Notes under the pieces: generated by a model | The model's database searches: none | Seen by the model: the letters and a program-made list of their open reading frames with translations, nothing else | Told to the model about the DNA's origin: nothing | Program-made: the position numbers and the translations under genes | Part shown: piece after piece, positions 9,485-21,789 of the stretch | How the letters are laid out: each line of letters begins with the position of its first letter | Position numbering within the stretch: the first letter of the stretch is position 1 | NCBI GenBank assembly: GCA_911728435.2 | Contig: OU452203.1 | Span: 19,303,651-19,367,650 of the forward strand | Source of the DNA: Apoderus coryli | Taxonomy: Eukaryota > Arthropoda > Insecta > Coleoptera > Attelabidae | Reading direction: 5' to 3' | Length of the DNA: 64,000 nt

Positions 9485-10150
9485 CTCATTACTTCTCCAT
9501 TAGTTTTTGTATCTTTGATGGCATTTCTTCATCGTTAGATTCGACAAACCTTTCCGATTCTAGTGGATTTTCGAAATCTTCAAGGCCATCACTGTCTTGG
9601 TCTCCAAGATTATTTCCGGTCTGCATTGGTTCTTCATCCACAATTTCATCTGAATCATCAACTTCCTCGTAGGTTTTTTCTTCCACATTGGAGCATGTTT
9701 CAGAACCATGACAAGTTGAGCATAAATGTGTGCATTTTAAACCATGTTTTCGGCGCGTTGATGTTGCTTCCAGCCCCAATCTGTTGCTGTCAGTTCGTTA
9801 CCCAGCCAAGTCTGAAGCTGATAATATGCCCGGTAACAATGTTGTTCTGCTGCACCTTCTGTGGGTGGGAGATTGGCCAATATGAAAAAAGATTTAATTA
9901 TTTGATTGATATTTTTGAAATCTTAATTGGTTCAGTGATATATCATTTTTACATTTATTAATAGATTTGATTAATTATAATCCATTTTTTTTATATCTCT
10001 TTGTTCGCATCTTTTTTATAAAAAATATTGGCCAAATTTGACACATTTTTATCGGCTAATAAAGAGTTGACGATACTTTTCTTTCTTTTTCCGGCAAATC
10101 CAGATATTGTATCGCAACCAGAAATAAATGGAGAAATGCAACGATATTTT
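9485..10150 (-). pseudogene. Remnant of a repetitive insect protein (GCDT... plus Cys cluster)
   Basis: Read on the minus strand, three blocks appear in the right order but in different frames: FISGCDTISGFAGKRKKSI (about 10060-10135), then QTWLGNELTATDWGWK (about 9780-9830), then GLKCTHLCSTCHGSETCSN (about 9700-9750) with an acidic tail (EEVDDSDEIVDEE). From memory this set occurs together in a high-copy family of uncharacterised insect proteins that are probably transposon-related. The biochemical function is not known to me. Frameshifts separate the blocks, so it is a relic. Confidence 0.55.
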
Positions 10151-12104
10151 TTAAGGATTAATATTTGAAACTATTAGATCGTTATTTGCATTTTCTGAGA
10201 ACATTTACCATAGTAGTGTATATATTTTTTAATACCATCAGAAAGTAGAGATTTCAACGGACAAAAAACACACCAACGTTTTTAAAAAAGCAGATATTTT
10301 GACGTGAGTATTTTCAATTGGAAATTAGGGTGCTTTTTCGATATTAAGGCAAAATAAGGTGAAAAAATGAATATTTTAAATCAAAAAATTTATTGTATGT
10401 TTGGGACATACAAATTCTTCACATAAATTTTGAGGTTATGTGAAAAAACTGTCAATAGAACAGTTGTAGATCGTTTTATTACCTACAATTTTGCCATTTA
10501 ACTTTTTTTCATAGGACTTGCAGTTTTACCGGAAATCGAGATTCACCGTTTTTGATCCTTAAAAACTCACCCCCTCCCCCTTCTCGACCATTTTTAAAAT
10601 TATCGACCCTGGTCTAAAACTTTAAAGCCATAATAAATGAAAAATAATTAAAAAATTGTATATTCATTCCTATAATTTCCAACCATAAAGCGTCCCTTCA
10701 TTTTTTAATATTTTTCATATTTACATAAGGAATGTGTTCTTTGGCACTAAAACTATATTTCAAACATTACTTCAAAAATTACAAACGTTTTCCAACGATA
10801 ATGTATACCTCGCGCGAAAATTTACACAACGTGACGTCATGCGCAAATGCATACCAAATTAGGACGCATAATATAATATTTGGTTTAATTTATATCATGG
10901 GTAGTAGTAGTATAAGTAATAGTAGTATTTATTTAAATCATTTAAATATTTACAATAATGGTGTCTCAAAAGACGCTTAAGCTTAAATAAATAATAAATA
11001 GTACTCTATAATAATTAAAAACAATCATAATATCCTTAACAAACCTATTAATGGCGAAAATAGAAAGAACGATTAACATAGAGAAAAACATTTCCACATA
11101 CCCTATACCTATATTGTTTTTTTTTTTAAATAACAATAGGCATAATACATAAAAACACTATGAAATTACTTCATTAATTTTATTTGTGTTTTGATGAATC
11201 TAGGTAAACAAATATTGTTTAAATTAATTACTCGGTTTATATTTTATGTTTTTGGACAATAAATTGTAGAAACAATTGTAGAATCTTTGTCTTATTGTCT
11301 TTTTAGCTCGAGATTCTTTGAAATTTGATTTTATTCGTATATTATAGCGGTGTAGGATTTTAGACTGTTAATAAATTTGCATAAGGTAAGCGAGAGTAGT
11401 TTTTTTTTTAAATATAATTTTTAGTATGCGATTTTAATTGTTTGAATTTATACATTAGAAATCTTAGTTTTTTGTTTACATTTTGCCGATCCCTAGATTG
11501 GAGTAATTCAAAAAAGATCTGTTTAGGTTGAAGTGAAAAATCATCATCACAAATTATAGAGTGAAAATAATCACACAGAAGCCCTCAATTAAAACGGAAC
11601 TAATATCTGGCAAGTGTATGGATATTTATGATTTATACAGAATGTCCGCTATTATTTTCAAAATGATACATTTTTATAAGAAAAGCCGATACACGTCTGT
11701 TTTGATTTATGTTGAGCAATGTTGTAGTTGTTAATTTGTTGATCTGATGAATAAAAACTATAATTGGATACTAAAAAGAATTTAATCAATTAAATAACAA
11801 ATTAAAATATAAGCAGTAAAATTGTTAAATCGCCAAGACATAATATTTGATATTGCCGATTTGTTTATTACTTATATATGATGTAATATACTTAATATAA
11901 AGATAAGTGTTTATTTTATGGTATTACTGTATAATATTCCAGTTTGCTCTTCAGTTGTAAAGGAAATGAAAGAGGCCAAGCCGCCGCCACGTCATGCTAC
12001 TACTTCTACTATTGACGACATCAACAGGATTTCCCATTATTATTAGCGTTCATCCATCATCAATCAATAATTTTATCTGTCAATTTCTTTGTGGAGGATG
12101 AACA
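10151..12104. other. Long AT-rich stretch, no gene seen
   Basis: No coding pattern recognised. It contains a TACAGAATGTCCG motif at about 11637 and low-complexity T/A runs. Confidence 0.45.
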
Positions 12105-12106
12105 TA

Positions 12107-12640
12107 CAGGGTGTCCTGAATTGCATCTGCTAAAATTGAGCAGGAGGTAGAATTGAGGAAAATATGAAAAAAAGGCCATATAATTATTATATTATGTCGG
12201 AAAAGGCAAGCTTGTGTTTAAGTTACATCCGGTTGGTGGTTTTTTAAGGATATTTTTGAAACGGTGTATAATAAACAAATTAAATTTTGTACATTAACTA
12301 ACTAACCATTTTATGCTGGATAACATGGTTCTAAAACAGTTTTCAAAAAATTGATCAGAGGTGGGGTAGGTTATTTCTTTTCGGCGTTTCGTCACTACGG
12401 AGATTTAGAGGGATATCCTTGTCCCTCTGATTGAAAATGTAATGGACATTGTATAGTAGTAAATTTCACACAAAATAGCAATTCATCATACTGAATCATA
12501 ATGGCTCTCCATATATTCCTTATATATGTATAATAAAAAATATTCTCCCGTTTCTACAATGTTAAATGAACTATAAAATAAATGAACTCACGCTTCTGAT
12601 GAGTTACTCAACTTTTAAAAGAAAATGCTTTTAACGCTAA
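12107..12640. other. Single CAGGGTGTCC end, partner not found
   Basis: TACAGGGTGTCCTGAATTGC at about 12107 matches the start of the CAGGGTG repeat family, but no reverse-complement end was located nearby. No gene seen in the stretch. Confidence 0.35.
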
Positions 12641-12680
12641 AACGGGATGCGACTAGACAAGCTGCTATATACTATATATA

Positions 12681-13129
12681 CAGTGTGTCCCCGGATAGGT
12701 GAAACGACTCTTGTAAAATACAAACAAATTTCGAGTTTATGGTTGATTGAAAGTAATCCGAGACATAATTTTAGTTTTGAAAAATCACGAATGCCTTGGA
12801 AATTTGTAGATACTGATTTTTTAAAGTTACGACAAAATGTTATTAAGAAAAGTTTTTCAGAGTGAAAAACTGAGTATCTGTACAAAATTTTTAAAATTCT
12901 ACGCCTATTTGGGTTTTTCAGATACTCCAAAATTGAAGACAGTTGTTCAAAAAGAGAAGGTAAAATTTGAAAGCCGTCTGTCCGTGTTTAGAATTTTATC
13001 TTTTTCTTGTCTTATTATGGCTCGAATTAGCTTCAAACAAAGCAGGGCTGGACTCAGATGATCGAATTTAAACTAGAAAATGTTTTGTCTTTTACAAAAG
13101 AGTCGGTTCAGCTATCCTGGGACACACTG
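12681..13129. mobile_element. CAGTGTG-type TIR element, about 450 bp
   Basis: The left end TA|CAGTGTGTCCCCGGATAG is matched by the right end ...CTATCCTGGGACACACTG|TA. The next bases also pair (GAC TCTTGTAAAA with TTTTACAAAAGAGTC). TA flanks both sides. The overlapping open frames look like chance. It is a MITE of the same general type as the CAGGGTG elements. Confidence 0.75.
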
Positions 13130-13144
13130 TATGTAGAAAGAGAG

Positions 13145-13669
13145 AGAGAGAATCTGACAAAGTTTTAATTACTTCATTAATGTGAAAGAATAGAGCTCAG
13201 AACGTGCTTCCGTTAAAGTTTGAATTAAGAAATTTTGATGCTAGTTATGCTATGAATTAAAGTACGACCAAGAAGCAGTTGGTAGTGACGAAAAGTACAG
13301 GGAAATAGCTTTAATTTTCTTGGGGTAGAATTTGATTTGATAGTTGGGCGTTGTAGTTGTTGAATGAAGTTTGAAAGGGAGCGGTGTGACAGGTGTTTTG
13401 GATATGTATTTTTCGTAAAATAGTAGGTATACTGTGTACTTAGTAGAAAAAGGATTCTTCAGGCTATAAAGAACTTACCTGGCTAAAATTAATTAATTTA
13501 ACAAATATGTTGCTAGGGATGGTTGGGGTAAAGTCGATCAATACAAAAACTCTATTTGAGTTTATTGGCAAAGTTTCGGCATTTTGGTAAAGCAATCTTA
13601 ATGACTCGTCAGGTCGGTAGTCTCCTGCTTAGCATCCTAGCTTTCGATGACATTATTTGTCACATAATA
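13145..13669. other. No gene seen
   Basis: Unremarkable sequence between a MITE and the second mariner copy. A short GA run lies at about 13139-13150. Confidence 0.4.
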
Positions 13670-13671
13670 TA

Positions 13672-14521
13672 TGAGGGTTGCCTTTTATATTTCGGGATTT
13701 GAGAACAAAAAAACTATTCATCGAAAATCACTTTATTGTTTTTCAAAATATTCCCCATGAAGATCAATACACTTTTGCATGCGTTTGAACCAATTGTCGA
13801 AGCACTTTTGCCACTCTGATTGAGGTATCTCCAAAACAGGCATTCTGAATGCAGCAACCGCTTCTTCAGGTGTCGAAAAACGTTGACCTCTCAGTTTGTT
13901 TTTTACGTACAGGAATGAAAAGAAGTCATTCGGTGCCAAGTCAGGACTATACGGCGGATGACTCATCAAATCGATGTTTTGGGTGCTCAAAAATAAAGTT
14001 ATTTGAGCCGATGTGTGAGAGCTCGCATTGTCGTGGTGAAGAGTGATCCGTCTTCGGCGGTTGGTTTTCCTAATTTCTTGGAAGACAACTGGCAAACAAA
14101 TGGTTGTGTACCACTCAGAATTGACTGTTCTGAGTTGTTCTAGTGGTACGGTTGCGACATGTCCAGTTTTTCCGAAAAAACAGGCTACCATTTGCTTGGA
14201 AGTGCTTCGTGCGCGAACAACTTTTGTTGGATTTAGCTCATCTTGAAACACTCAGCTCATACGCGTAAATCTACGATCACCTGTCACGATGTCATAGCGT
14301 GTTTCGAAGCACCGCGATCGTATTTTTTGAGCATTAAACGATTAAATTCCATTTTTGGGCCGAGATGAATCTTTTAAATTACTGTAAACAGCACAAATAG
14401 CGCTCGTATGTCAAAACGTTAACGTATAACCTCAAAAATGTCCAACTTTACGATAGAGCTGTCAGTTGCCAGATTGCAACACCAGGGTTGCCAAATCCCG
14501 AAATATAAAAGGCAACTCTCG
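13672..14521 (-). mobile_element. Mariner (DD34D) element, copy 2, internally deleted
   Basis: Same family as 5389-6666. The TIR starts TGAGGGTTGCCTTTTATATT on the left and is complemented by AATATAAAAGGCAACTCTCG on the right, with TA on both sides. At 850 bp it lacks about 0.4 kb corresponding to copy 1 positions 6074-6477, most of the DNA-binding domain. The junction lies near 14336. Confidence 0.9.
13733..14352 (-). pseudogene. Mariner transposase, catalytic half preserved
   Basis: Only a few N-terminal residues remain after the ATG at 14352 before the deletion joins them to the catalytic part. From about 14251 the frame is open for 172 codons: MFQDELNPTKVVRARSTSKQ, then TLHHDNASSHT with the second D, YSPDLAPNDFF with the third D, and a complete carboxy end (DLHGEYFEKQ, stop at 13733). 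The first D block (IVTGDE) is disturbed by a small deletion. It cannot be active alone but gives the family's intact C-terminus. Confidence 0.8.
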
Positions 14522-14522
14522 T

Positions 14523-15094
14523 ATATGTTGTTAAATTCGACAGCCTTAGTAACCTTATTTTGACCTACATTCTTGCGTCCTTTAAAGTCGATGATGAACT
14601 ACCCACTTAACATAATTATGCCGTACACACTGCACTAGCTTAAATGATGCATATTTAGCGAAATATTAATTTCCGTAATTTATATTGGCATGTATGTACC
14701 TATAGTTGATGAGTCTGTAGGGGTATTTAAATTTTCCCTACTTCCGATCAATTTATAAAAGTGCTTTGCCTCCTGGCTGTTGGAGCGTTCATGAGCGATA
14801 AATTAGTTTTTTAAATTGAAATTGATCGTTTATCGTTTGGGCTGTTCGTCGTAAACAACCCCAGCTGTAGAGTTGCTTGAGGAAATTTTCTTAGCAAAAT
14901 TCATATTATTCGTTGGACAATAATGAATCGACAGATGTTTAACTTTTGATCCAAATCCGGAGACAAAAGGTCTTGTACGTTTTGGATATGGTATATGGAA
15001 GTAATCTTTCTTTAAAAGTTTTACGAACGACATCCTTTGATCAGGATCAGGAATCTATTCCATTCCGTAGAGCATTTAAACAATATTCGAAAAA
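14523..15094. other. No recognised gene
   Basis: A 67-codon minus-strand frame at 14830-15033 has a mixed, protein-like composition but no motif I recognise. It is not supported otherwise. Confidence 0.35.
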
Positions 15095-16600
15095 GATAGA
15101 TAGATAGATAGATAGATAGTTTATTACAATATTCGAAAAATACAGTTTGTCAATATAAATACAACACAAATACAAATCACATAAAAATATATAGGACAAT
15201 ATACAACAATTAGGACAATACTGCACAACAAAACAAAACAATATTGCCAACAAGAATCAAGAACTCTACAACCAATCACTCTCAAGAAATTCATCGACAG
15301 AGTAAAAACAGTGCTTTAACAAATATGTCTTTATTTTAGTTTTAAATAATTTGTAGTTAAACGACCGAATCTGCTTCGGTACCTTATTATAAAATTTGTA
15401 ATTAAGAGAGTTATTTTTAGATTTTGTTAGTCTATATTTTGGAATGATCAACAAATCAGCCGACCGAGTACTGTAGGCATGATTACTAGAGTGAGGCCGC
15501 ATTGAATTCCGAATTGAATGGATCTCCAATAAGGTATGATAGATAAAAACACACGGCAATGACATTATACCGTGGTTTACAAAATGCGGCTTGCAATGGT
15601 CAAGTCGCCCAACGCCAACCAATATTCTGACCGCCCGCTTTTGCAATCTGAAAATTCTCAAGGCGTTCGAAGAACCACCCCCAAGCACGATGGCGTAAGT
15701 CAAGTGTGAATGGAAAACCCCAAAGTAAGCCGTTCTAAGGACATGAAAATTTAAGTAACACGCAAGCTGTCTAAGCAAAAATAGAGCACTGGACAACTTG
15801 CGACTTAGGTGTTCGATGTGAGAGTACCAGTTAAGATTGTCATCTAAATAGACTCCAAGCACTTTGACAGTGTCACCACTGATATGGGAGAAATTAGAAG
15901 ACAGATTCAGAACATTGCACTTGTCCTCGTTAAGCCTTAACCCGTTCGCACCAAACCATTTCTTGGCTGCATTCAAGATCGAAAGGGATATAGTGTTCAG
16001 ATTGTCAAAACTTGAACTACTAGACACAAAACTGGCATCATCTGCGAAAAGGGACGGAAATGAGATATCTGACATATAATGGGAGATATCATTAATGTAT
16101 ATAATAAAAAGTAATGGGCCAAGCACAGAGCCCTGAGGCACCCCATATCTCACCCCTTTAAGAAAAGATGTCTCACCGTTCAACTCCACCACCTGCTGTC
16201 TCTCAAAAAGGAAAGATTTAATCAACCCCAAAGGTATCTCCCTCACTCCATAGAAAGACAGCTTTTCCAGAAGGGTATCATGGGACATGCAGTCAAAAGC
16301 CTTAGACAAATCAGTCGTGGTCAATACAGAGTGTTTACCATTCTCAAAAGACGCAATTACATGGCCCACAACACTCAGGATCGCTCTGGTTGTTGTTCGC
16401 CCTCTCCTAAAACCAAACTGACATGGAGAGAGTAGATCGAACTGTTCGAAATAATCCAAAAGTCGGGCCTTTAACAAGACCTCGAGTACCTTAGAAAATA
16501 TAACAGTAATTGTAATGGGTCGATAATTATTCAAATTGTTAGCATTACCAGACTTTAGCAAAGGGATTACCTTTCCAACACGTAAATCCCGTAATTTTTA
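15095..16600 (-). mobile_element. 5'-truncated LINE with (GATA)n 3' tail
   Basis: A minus-strand non-LTR retrotransposon. The 3' end is at a (GATA)n run (15095-15119 on the plus strand). The element is truncated on its 5' side at about 16600, where the reading frame begins RVGKVIPLLKSGN. The 15-bp segment ACAATATTCGAAAAA occurs both inside the 3' UTR (15126-15140) and just beyond the tail (15080-15094). That suggests a re-copied 3' terminus. Several GATA units and an open RT frame suggest a fairly young copy. Confidence 0.8.
15266..16600 (-). CDS. LINE reverse transcriptase, C-terminal 430+ residues
   Basis: The frame is open from the truncation point to the stop at 15266. Motifs in order: NNLNNYRPITI, CQFGFRRGRTTT, TTTDLSKAFDCM with the first catalytic aspartate, YGVPQGSVLGPLLF, LFADDASF (FADD active site), then LNEDKCNVL and VLGVYLDDNLNW. 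The C-terminal segment ends ...CFYSVDEFLESDWL. The N-terminal endonuclease is lost with the 5' truncation. Best described as jockey/CR1-like; the clade is inferred from motifs only. The reverse transcriptase would copy its own mRNA at a nicked target in the nucleus. Without its 5' part the copy is immobile. Confidence 0.85.
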
Positions 16601-16611
16601 ACACCGTTTTA

Positions 16612-17977
16612 GTTTTATTACTTTTAAATTTCGTCGTCTCTTCAAAATATTATCATTTCACTGTAGCCCTCGTAATTTCAAATTCGTTTACTGCTTGCAG
16701 CTGCAGTCAGCAAGGCTTTGACCGCTCGAAAATAAAGGGCCGCACAAGAGTGACCCTTCTATGTCGTTATAATATGTTCGGTGGTCATACTCTATGATGA
16801 ACAGCTAAAAAAATTTTGGTTTTATTGAGATATTGCTTCTCTGAAAGAGTTGTCCTGTTTCTCTGAATATCACTGTATTATCACAGGAGTCAAATCAGTA
16901 GTGGTTGAATATATTTCTATAACATTAACGTAAACTCAAATAAAAGCTTACCATTGCCAAATATGGTTGTTACTTTGTGGGAATTGTACAATAATATTAT
17001 GATTACCATATCTCTCTGTACTACATACACCACATCTACTAAAGGTAAAGGGTTCTAAATTACAGCTTCTCTACATCTATGCAAAACAAGCTATCGCAAT
17101 CTCGTCACACCATCATACTGTATAATGTACACATAGAATTTACGTTATTTGATTCTATATCTCATCTAAAGGTAGCTTCACATACGCCATTATTATTAGC
17201 CGCCATATCATCAGTTTCTCTAATATGAAAGATGAAAATAGGTATTTATGGTATGTAAAAAACTGGTTCTATTTGTGCTCGATTATTGAGGAATGTCTAA
17301 TGTAAACAAATAGTCTGGTTTTTTAGATATTTTCAACAGTATCGTGATTGACATTGTCATCTTAGATGTGCGGTTAAAAGTAGACATTTTTTGTTGTAAA
17401 TGAATATTGGGGTCAGGTACTTGATATATCAATTCAATATTCGCCTAAAGCTAAAAGTCGACGGCACCAACGATTCTGTCTTTCTCTAGAAAAAGCTTCG
17501 ACTTCAGGTGTAGGAAGGTATAACTTGGAAGTTAAGAGAGGAAGCGATTTCTGGCCTAGACAGTAGTTTGTTTTCTGTGCTTTTTGATTATTAATCAATT
17601 AATGTCAAGTCTAAACCAATGAAATTGTGGAATAATAAATAGGGCTTTCCATTTAAAAAAACGTAAGTTTGGTTCACCCTGATGAGATGAGCCACCCTGT
17701 ATAAATATCAATAATTTTAAAATACGTACTTTATGACTGCCTACACACTGGCTGCTTAGTTTTGCGTGAAATTTGTGGTCTTTGAGGTAATATCGAACTT
17801 CGACGCACTAATAACTCACCCTGTATATCCACCCTAACATGCTGATGTTTCACTTGGCTTTGTGCAGAGATCCAGCGATTTCTGTAGAAGACGGATTAAA
17901 AGCTATTTTGTCAAAGCATATGTTATAGCCCAAATTCAGCAAATAGAGGTTCATAGAGAATAGATAATTATATAGGT
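16612..17977. other. No gene seen; two CACCCTGTA repeat ends
   Basis: No coding pattern. CACCCTGTATA motifs near 17695 and 17818 are right-hand ends of the TA-flanked CAGGGTG repeat family without identified partners. Confidence 0.45.
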
Positions 17978-18088
17978 ATGTGCAGGTGTAATCTCAATAT
18001 TGAGATAAAAAAATTGAGTAATTTAATTTTTAAAGTAATTGGTATATACTGCGTATTTATGTATAATAATAGATATTTGTTCGGGTTT

Positions 18089-18288
18089 GATAGGGTTGTG
18101 AAATTTAGGCAGGACAATGACATTAAGAAGGGCTATCTGCAAGCCAAACGACATGCTTGGTGTGTGTTATTAAGGATAGTTAGTTTCTTAGGTCTTGAAT
18201 GATAGCGTCCTATACGAAACAAAAGCATTAAAATTGAAGCCTGTTCTAGGCCTGATGGGGTTGTGCAATTTAGGCAGGACAATGATAT
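18089..18288. repeat. 35-bp direct repeat, 165 bp apart
   Basis: GATAGGGTTGTGAAATTTAG at 18089 and GATGGGGTTGTGCAATTTAG at 18254, both continuing GCAGGACAATGA. They agree at all but a few positions. They look like a decayed local duplication inside a degraded repeat. Confidence 0.6.
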
Positions 18289-18477
18289 CGACACTGCCTT
18301 TATCATTTTTTTTCTCCTCTTTTCACTCGAATAAAGTAAAATGCTCCATTATATTTGAAATTTCTGCGAAAAATGGGAAAATTTACTACTTTAAATATGG
18401 CGCCCTATATGGGCAACGAATCTATTTTATTTTAATGATTTTTATAATGCACTCTGTTAAGCAATAAAAGCTGTTTT

Positions 18478-20648
18478 AAATGACATCAAGTTTGTTGAAT
18501 TCGATTAAAAAACAAAAAAGTTATATGGGATTTGTTCATAACAAGATTGAACCTTCCCCTACTGTTCAATTGTGGAGTAAGAGTAAAAACTCCTAAACCA
18601 AAATTATCTAAAATTGTTGTAGCATTTTAAATAAGACAGTTTAGTTCGTTTTTTGAGAAAATTGCATTTTTCAACTTTCGAATGTTGCTGTTGCGATATG
18701 AGATATAAAATCCAGAATGTCCTTTTGGTCACTTTACTAATACAAATTTTTATTGCAAGTTTCTAGTGGTTCCTGAGATACAGCCGCTTACCTCTCCCAA
18801 TTGGCCACCCTGTACATAGATATACTAGTAAAGAAGCCATTTGCATAATGAAACGCATTTCACCAACGATAAATTTAACAAGTGTATACAATTCGTTGCT
18901 TTATTAACCTTTTGAATTAGTCACAATTTGTTTGAACAACAGCAGACTAATTGAGATGATTAAGGCTGATTGTTGTGAATTTATTTTAATTTGTAAGAGG
19001 CATACCGGCGTTTAATACGAGGCAATTTCAATATTATATTTATATGACGGGAATATTCATTTTTGGGGAGAATTACCGAACTTCTCTGTTCTTTGAGGAT
19101 TGTTAATTGTTGGCGTTTCAGTATATTAAGATTGAGCGGATTGAGACTGTATTATGTCTACTAATTCAATCGAAAATCCACAACAATATGGACTCAATTG
19201 TGGTTTTTACCTTTAAACCGTGAAAATTTGATTGTAAAATACGGTGAGTTAAACAAAATAACAAGTAGTGTAAAAGTGCCACAATTTTTTACTACTCAAC
19301 ACCGCGATGAATAGAACACGGGTATACGAACCTCTTTTAACACGCTATTTTTTTCCGTGTAGGTGCAACAAATTTTAATTTCTCGGTTTTTTTTTTCATT
19401 TTATGCAACTAACTGAAAAACTGCTGACAAATTCAATGAATAAATGTGTATTTATAATTATCTATATTTATGTTAAATTAATGAAAACAAAATTATTAAG
19501 ACTGTATAAAGGAAAAGTCGACCTATTATAATAGTGATATGCATTGAATATTAGCATTAATTACGTCAATCGATACTAATAGAGGAAGTCACGAAAGGCA
19601 AAACATGTTTTAATTTAGCTGATTTAACATTACATTAATGGAAGGAATTTAAATTTGAGTTTGCATCCTTTTAAATTACTGAGTAATAGCTCAAACTACA
19701 CTTACATCGACACAAAATTCGATCCATCCCAGTAAAATGCGAAATTATTGTACTAAACTGTACTTCTCAACAATAAAATTCTAGTTTTGAGGTCAAAAAC
19801 TTCAGTTTTTAAGTACCCTCAAAGAAAGGAGTCTAGTGGAGATAAATCTGGAGATCTTGGCTAGAAGTTCTCAATATAGAGGTCCCCAGTCAGGTTTTCT
19901 TCTATGAAAATATGGAATTAGGTTTTTTTTTAAATTAATTTTTTTAATGTACAATTGTTGTAAGTGTTACAAATATGTTTGCTTGCTCTATAGTCAGAAA
20001 ACTGTTGCATTTAATATAATCAAAGGCAATTATCAACCATCATCATCATCGTCTCAAGATCATAAGTAGGATGGACTCGTAGGATGACTAATAACAATTA
20101 ATCATGACAAAATGATATATACGTCAAAAAATCAACTTTCAAATTTTAATTTGGAATTATTAATTAGATTAATTAAAAAAAGTTAATGGGACTATTATTT
20201 TTATGGGCATTTGTGTAATATTTCGAGATCAGATTATGTAATTTTAAATGAATGAATTCTTATAATATGGAAGTTGATAGCCTTGGAACAAAATTTCACG
20301 GAATATGTTTTTTTAAATAAAAAATAAATAAATACACAGGAAACTGTGACATTTCAATCCGTATCATTGATCTAGATAGGTAGTCGTGTTTATATACATT
20401 GTTTCCTTTTTTCGTGTATAAAACATAAAATAAATCATAAGGAAACAAACTGGACGTAATAACCATTCACCGTTGGCTTCGATAACGATAATAAATACTT
20501 AAATCGAAAAAAGCGTCTGGACTAAGTAATCATGGACGCGGTAATACTAGGTATATGATTCAAACAACCAATTATGACAGATGCCACTGATACATACACT
20601 GTGGAACAATCTCGACCGGTGAAGGCATCCTAATGTGTATAATGTTTC
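18478..20648. other. Long AT-rich stretch, no gene seen
   Basis: No coding pattern. A CACCCTGTA repeat end lies at about 18806, and a short ATC/CAT run at about 20038-20050. Confidence 0.45.
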
Positions 20649-20660
20649 TAAAGATAGTTT

Positions 20661-21106
20661 TTTTTTTTTGAAAGGGTCCGTACGACTTAAGTCCCCGGTT
20701 TCACTGCAGCCTCATGGGCTTATTGTGAAAGATCCCCGTATATTATGCCACCCAATCCAGCAGTCCTGTACCCTCCACTAACTTGTGGAGTTCAGTTATG
20801 TGTTGGGTGTCAATATCTGCTGGCGCAATCAGCGAATGCCCAAAAATAGCGTGTCGTCTTCGTTGTAGAACTACACACTCACATATTACATGGTAAGCTG
20901 TTTCAACTGCCCCATTACACAATCTGCATTGCAGGTCCCCATTGTACAGCCCCATCTTATTTAGGTGGCCTCTCAGAGCGCAATGCCCAGTAAGGAGTCC
21001 CATAGTTATTCGCATCTGACTCCTGCTTAATGATAGCAGTTTTTCAGTGCGTTTTGTTGCGGCACCAGGTATAAACCTCTTCCCATGCTCCTGCTTGGGA
21101 ATATGT
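20661..21106 (-). mobile_element. 5'-truncated LINE copy with 12-bp target duplication
   Basis: The plus strand shows TAAAGATAGTTT at 20649-20660, a T run (the element's poly-A tail in minus orientation), the element body, then TAAAGATAGTTT again at 21107-21118. That is a textbook retroposition footprint. Only the last 0.45 kb of the element is present. Confidence 0.85.
20743..21015 (-). pseudogene. LINE C-terminal region with CCHC-like finger
   Basis: The fragment reads TGHCALRGHLNKMGL, then CRLCNGAVETAYHVICEC, a Cys/His cluster (C-x2-C...H...C) found near the end of R1/jockey/I-type LINE second proteins downstream of the RT or RNase H domain. It ends in GTGLLDWVA. The frame extends upstream to the truncation at about 21106 without the RT core. 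Confidence 0.75.
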
Positions 21107-21593
21107 TAAAGATAGTTTAAAATGATATACAAATCCACAACTCGATATCCCTTTGTAAGGTCAATACCGACCGCAGCCGTCCATAGGCGCACCCTTTTAA
21201 CTTTTCATAACAATACATGCCCTACGATATTTTAAAAATCCTTTATGTATTAAGAATTGTATGTTCATTTGTATAAAAGTATACTGTATTTTTGCTTGCC
21301 GGTCCAACACGGCAACCTATTATAAACCTACGCTGAGAAGGACGGGTTTTGTTTTTTGAAGTTTAGACATAGATGCACACGTATACATAGTCCGTGGTCG
21401 AACAGCAAGGAACATACATATATAATAATTAATACTATTGGTAATACTTGTTATGCATATAAGTAGATACATTTATAATAATATGCTTCTGATATTATAA
21501 CCTAACAACAAATTTTACTCACTTAGTCATTGACATTTTCTATACAACGTAAGAATTTTATAATATGTGTATTCGTCACTTCCTTATTTTCAG

Positions 21594-21698
21594 ACCTTAA
21601 CTAATGATAAATATTTAAAAGAAGACGCAGGTCTATCACCGAACCAGTCTTTTGGAACTTTCTTTATCACTTGGCAGATTGCCATCCGAATAATAGAG
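21594..21698 (+). other. Candidate exon, unidentified
   Basis: A pyrimidine-rich tract ending CCTTATTTTCAG precedes a 105-bp (35-codon) open segment followed by GAG|GTATTT. The translation TLTNDKYLKEDAGLSPNQSF, then GTFFITWQIAIRIIE, has protein-like composition, and both ends are in phase 0. The donor is weak and I do not recognise the product. It could be a host exon, a transposon relic or chance. Confidence 0.2.
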
Positions 21699-21789
21699 GT
21701 ATTTTATAATTTTTCGATAAATTGCTGTATGACCTTTTGCTCAATAGATAGCATTTACATACATACAATATTTTTTGCTCGTTGATGGG

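Noticed and set aside
15095..15119. Independent GATA microsatellite
   Set aside because: It sits exactly at the 3' end of the LINE and is better explained as its tail.
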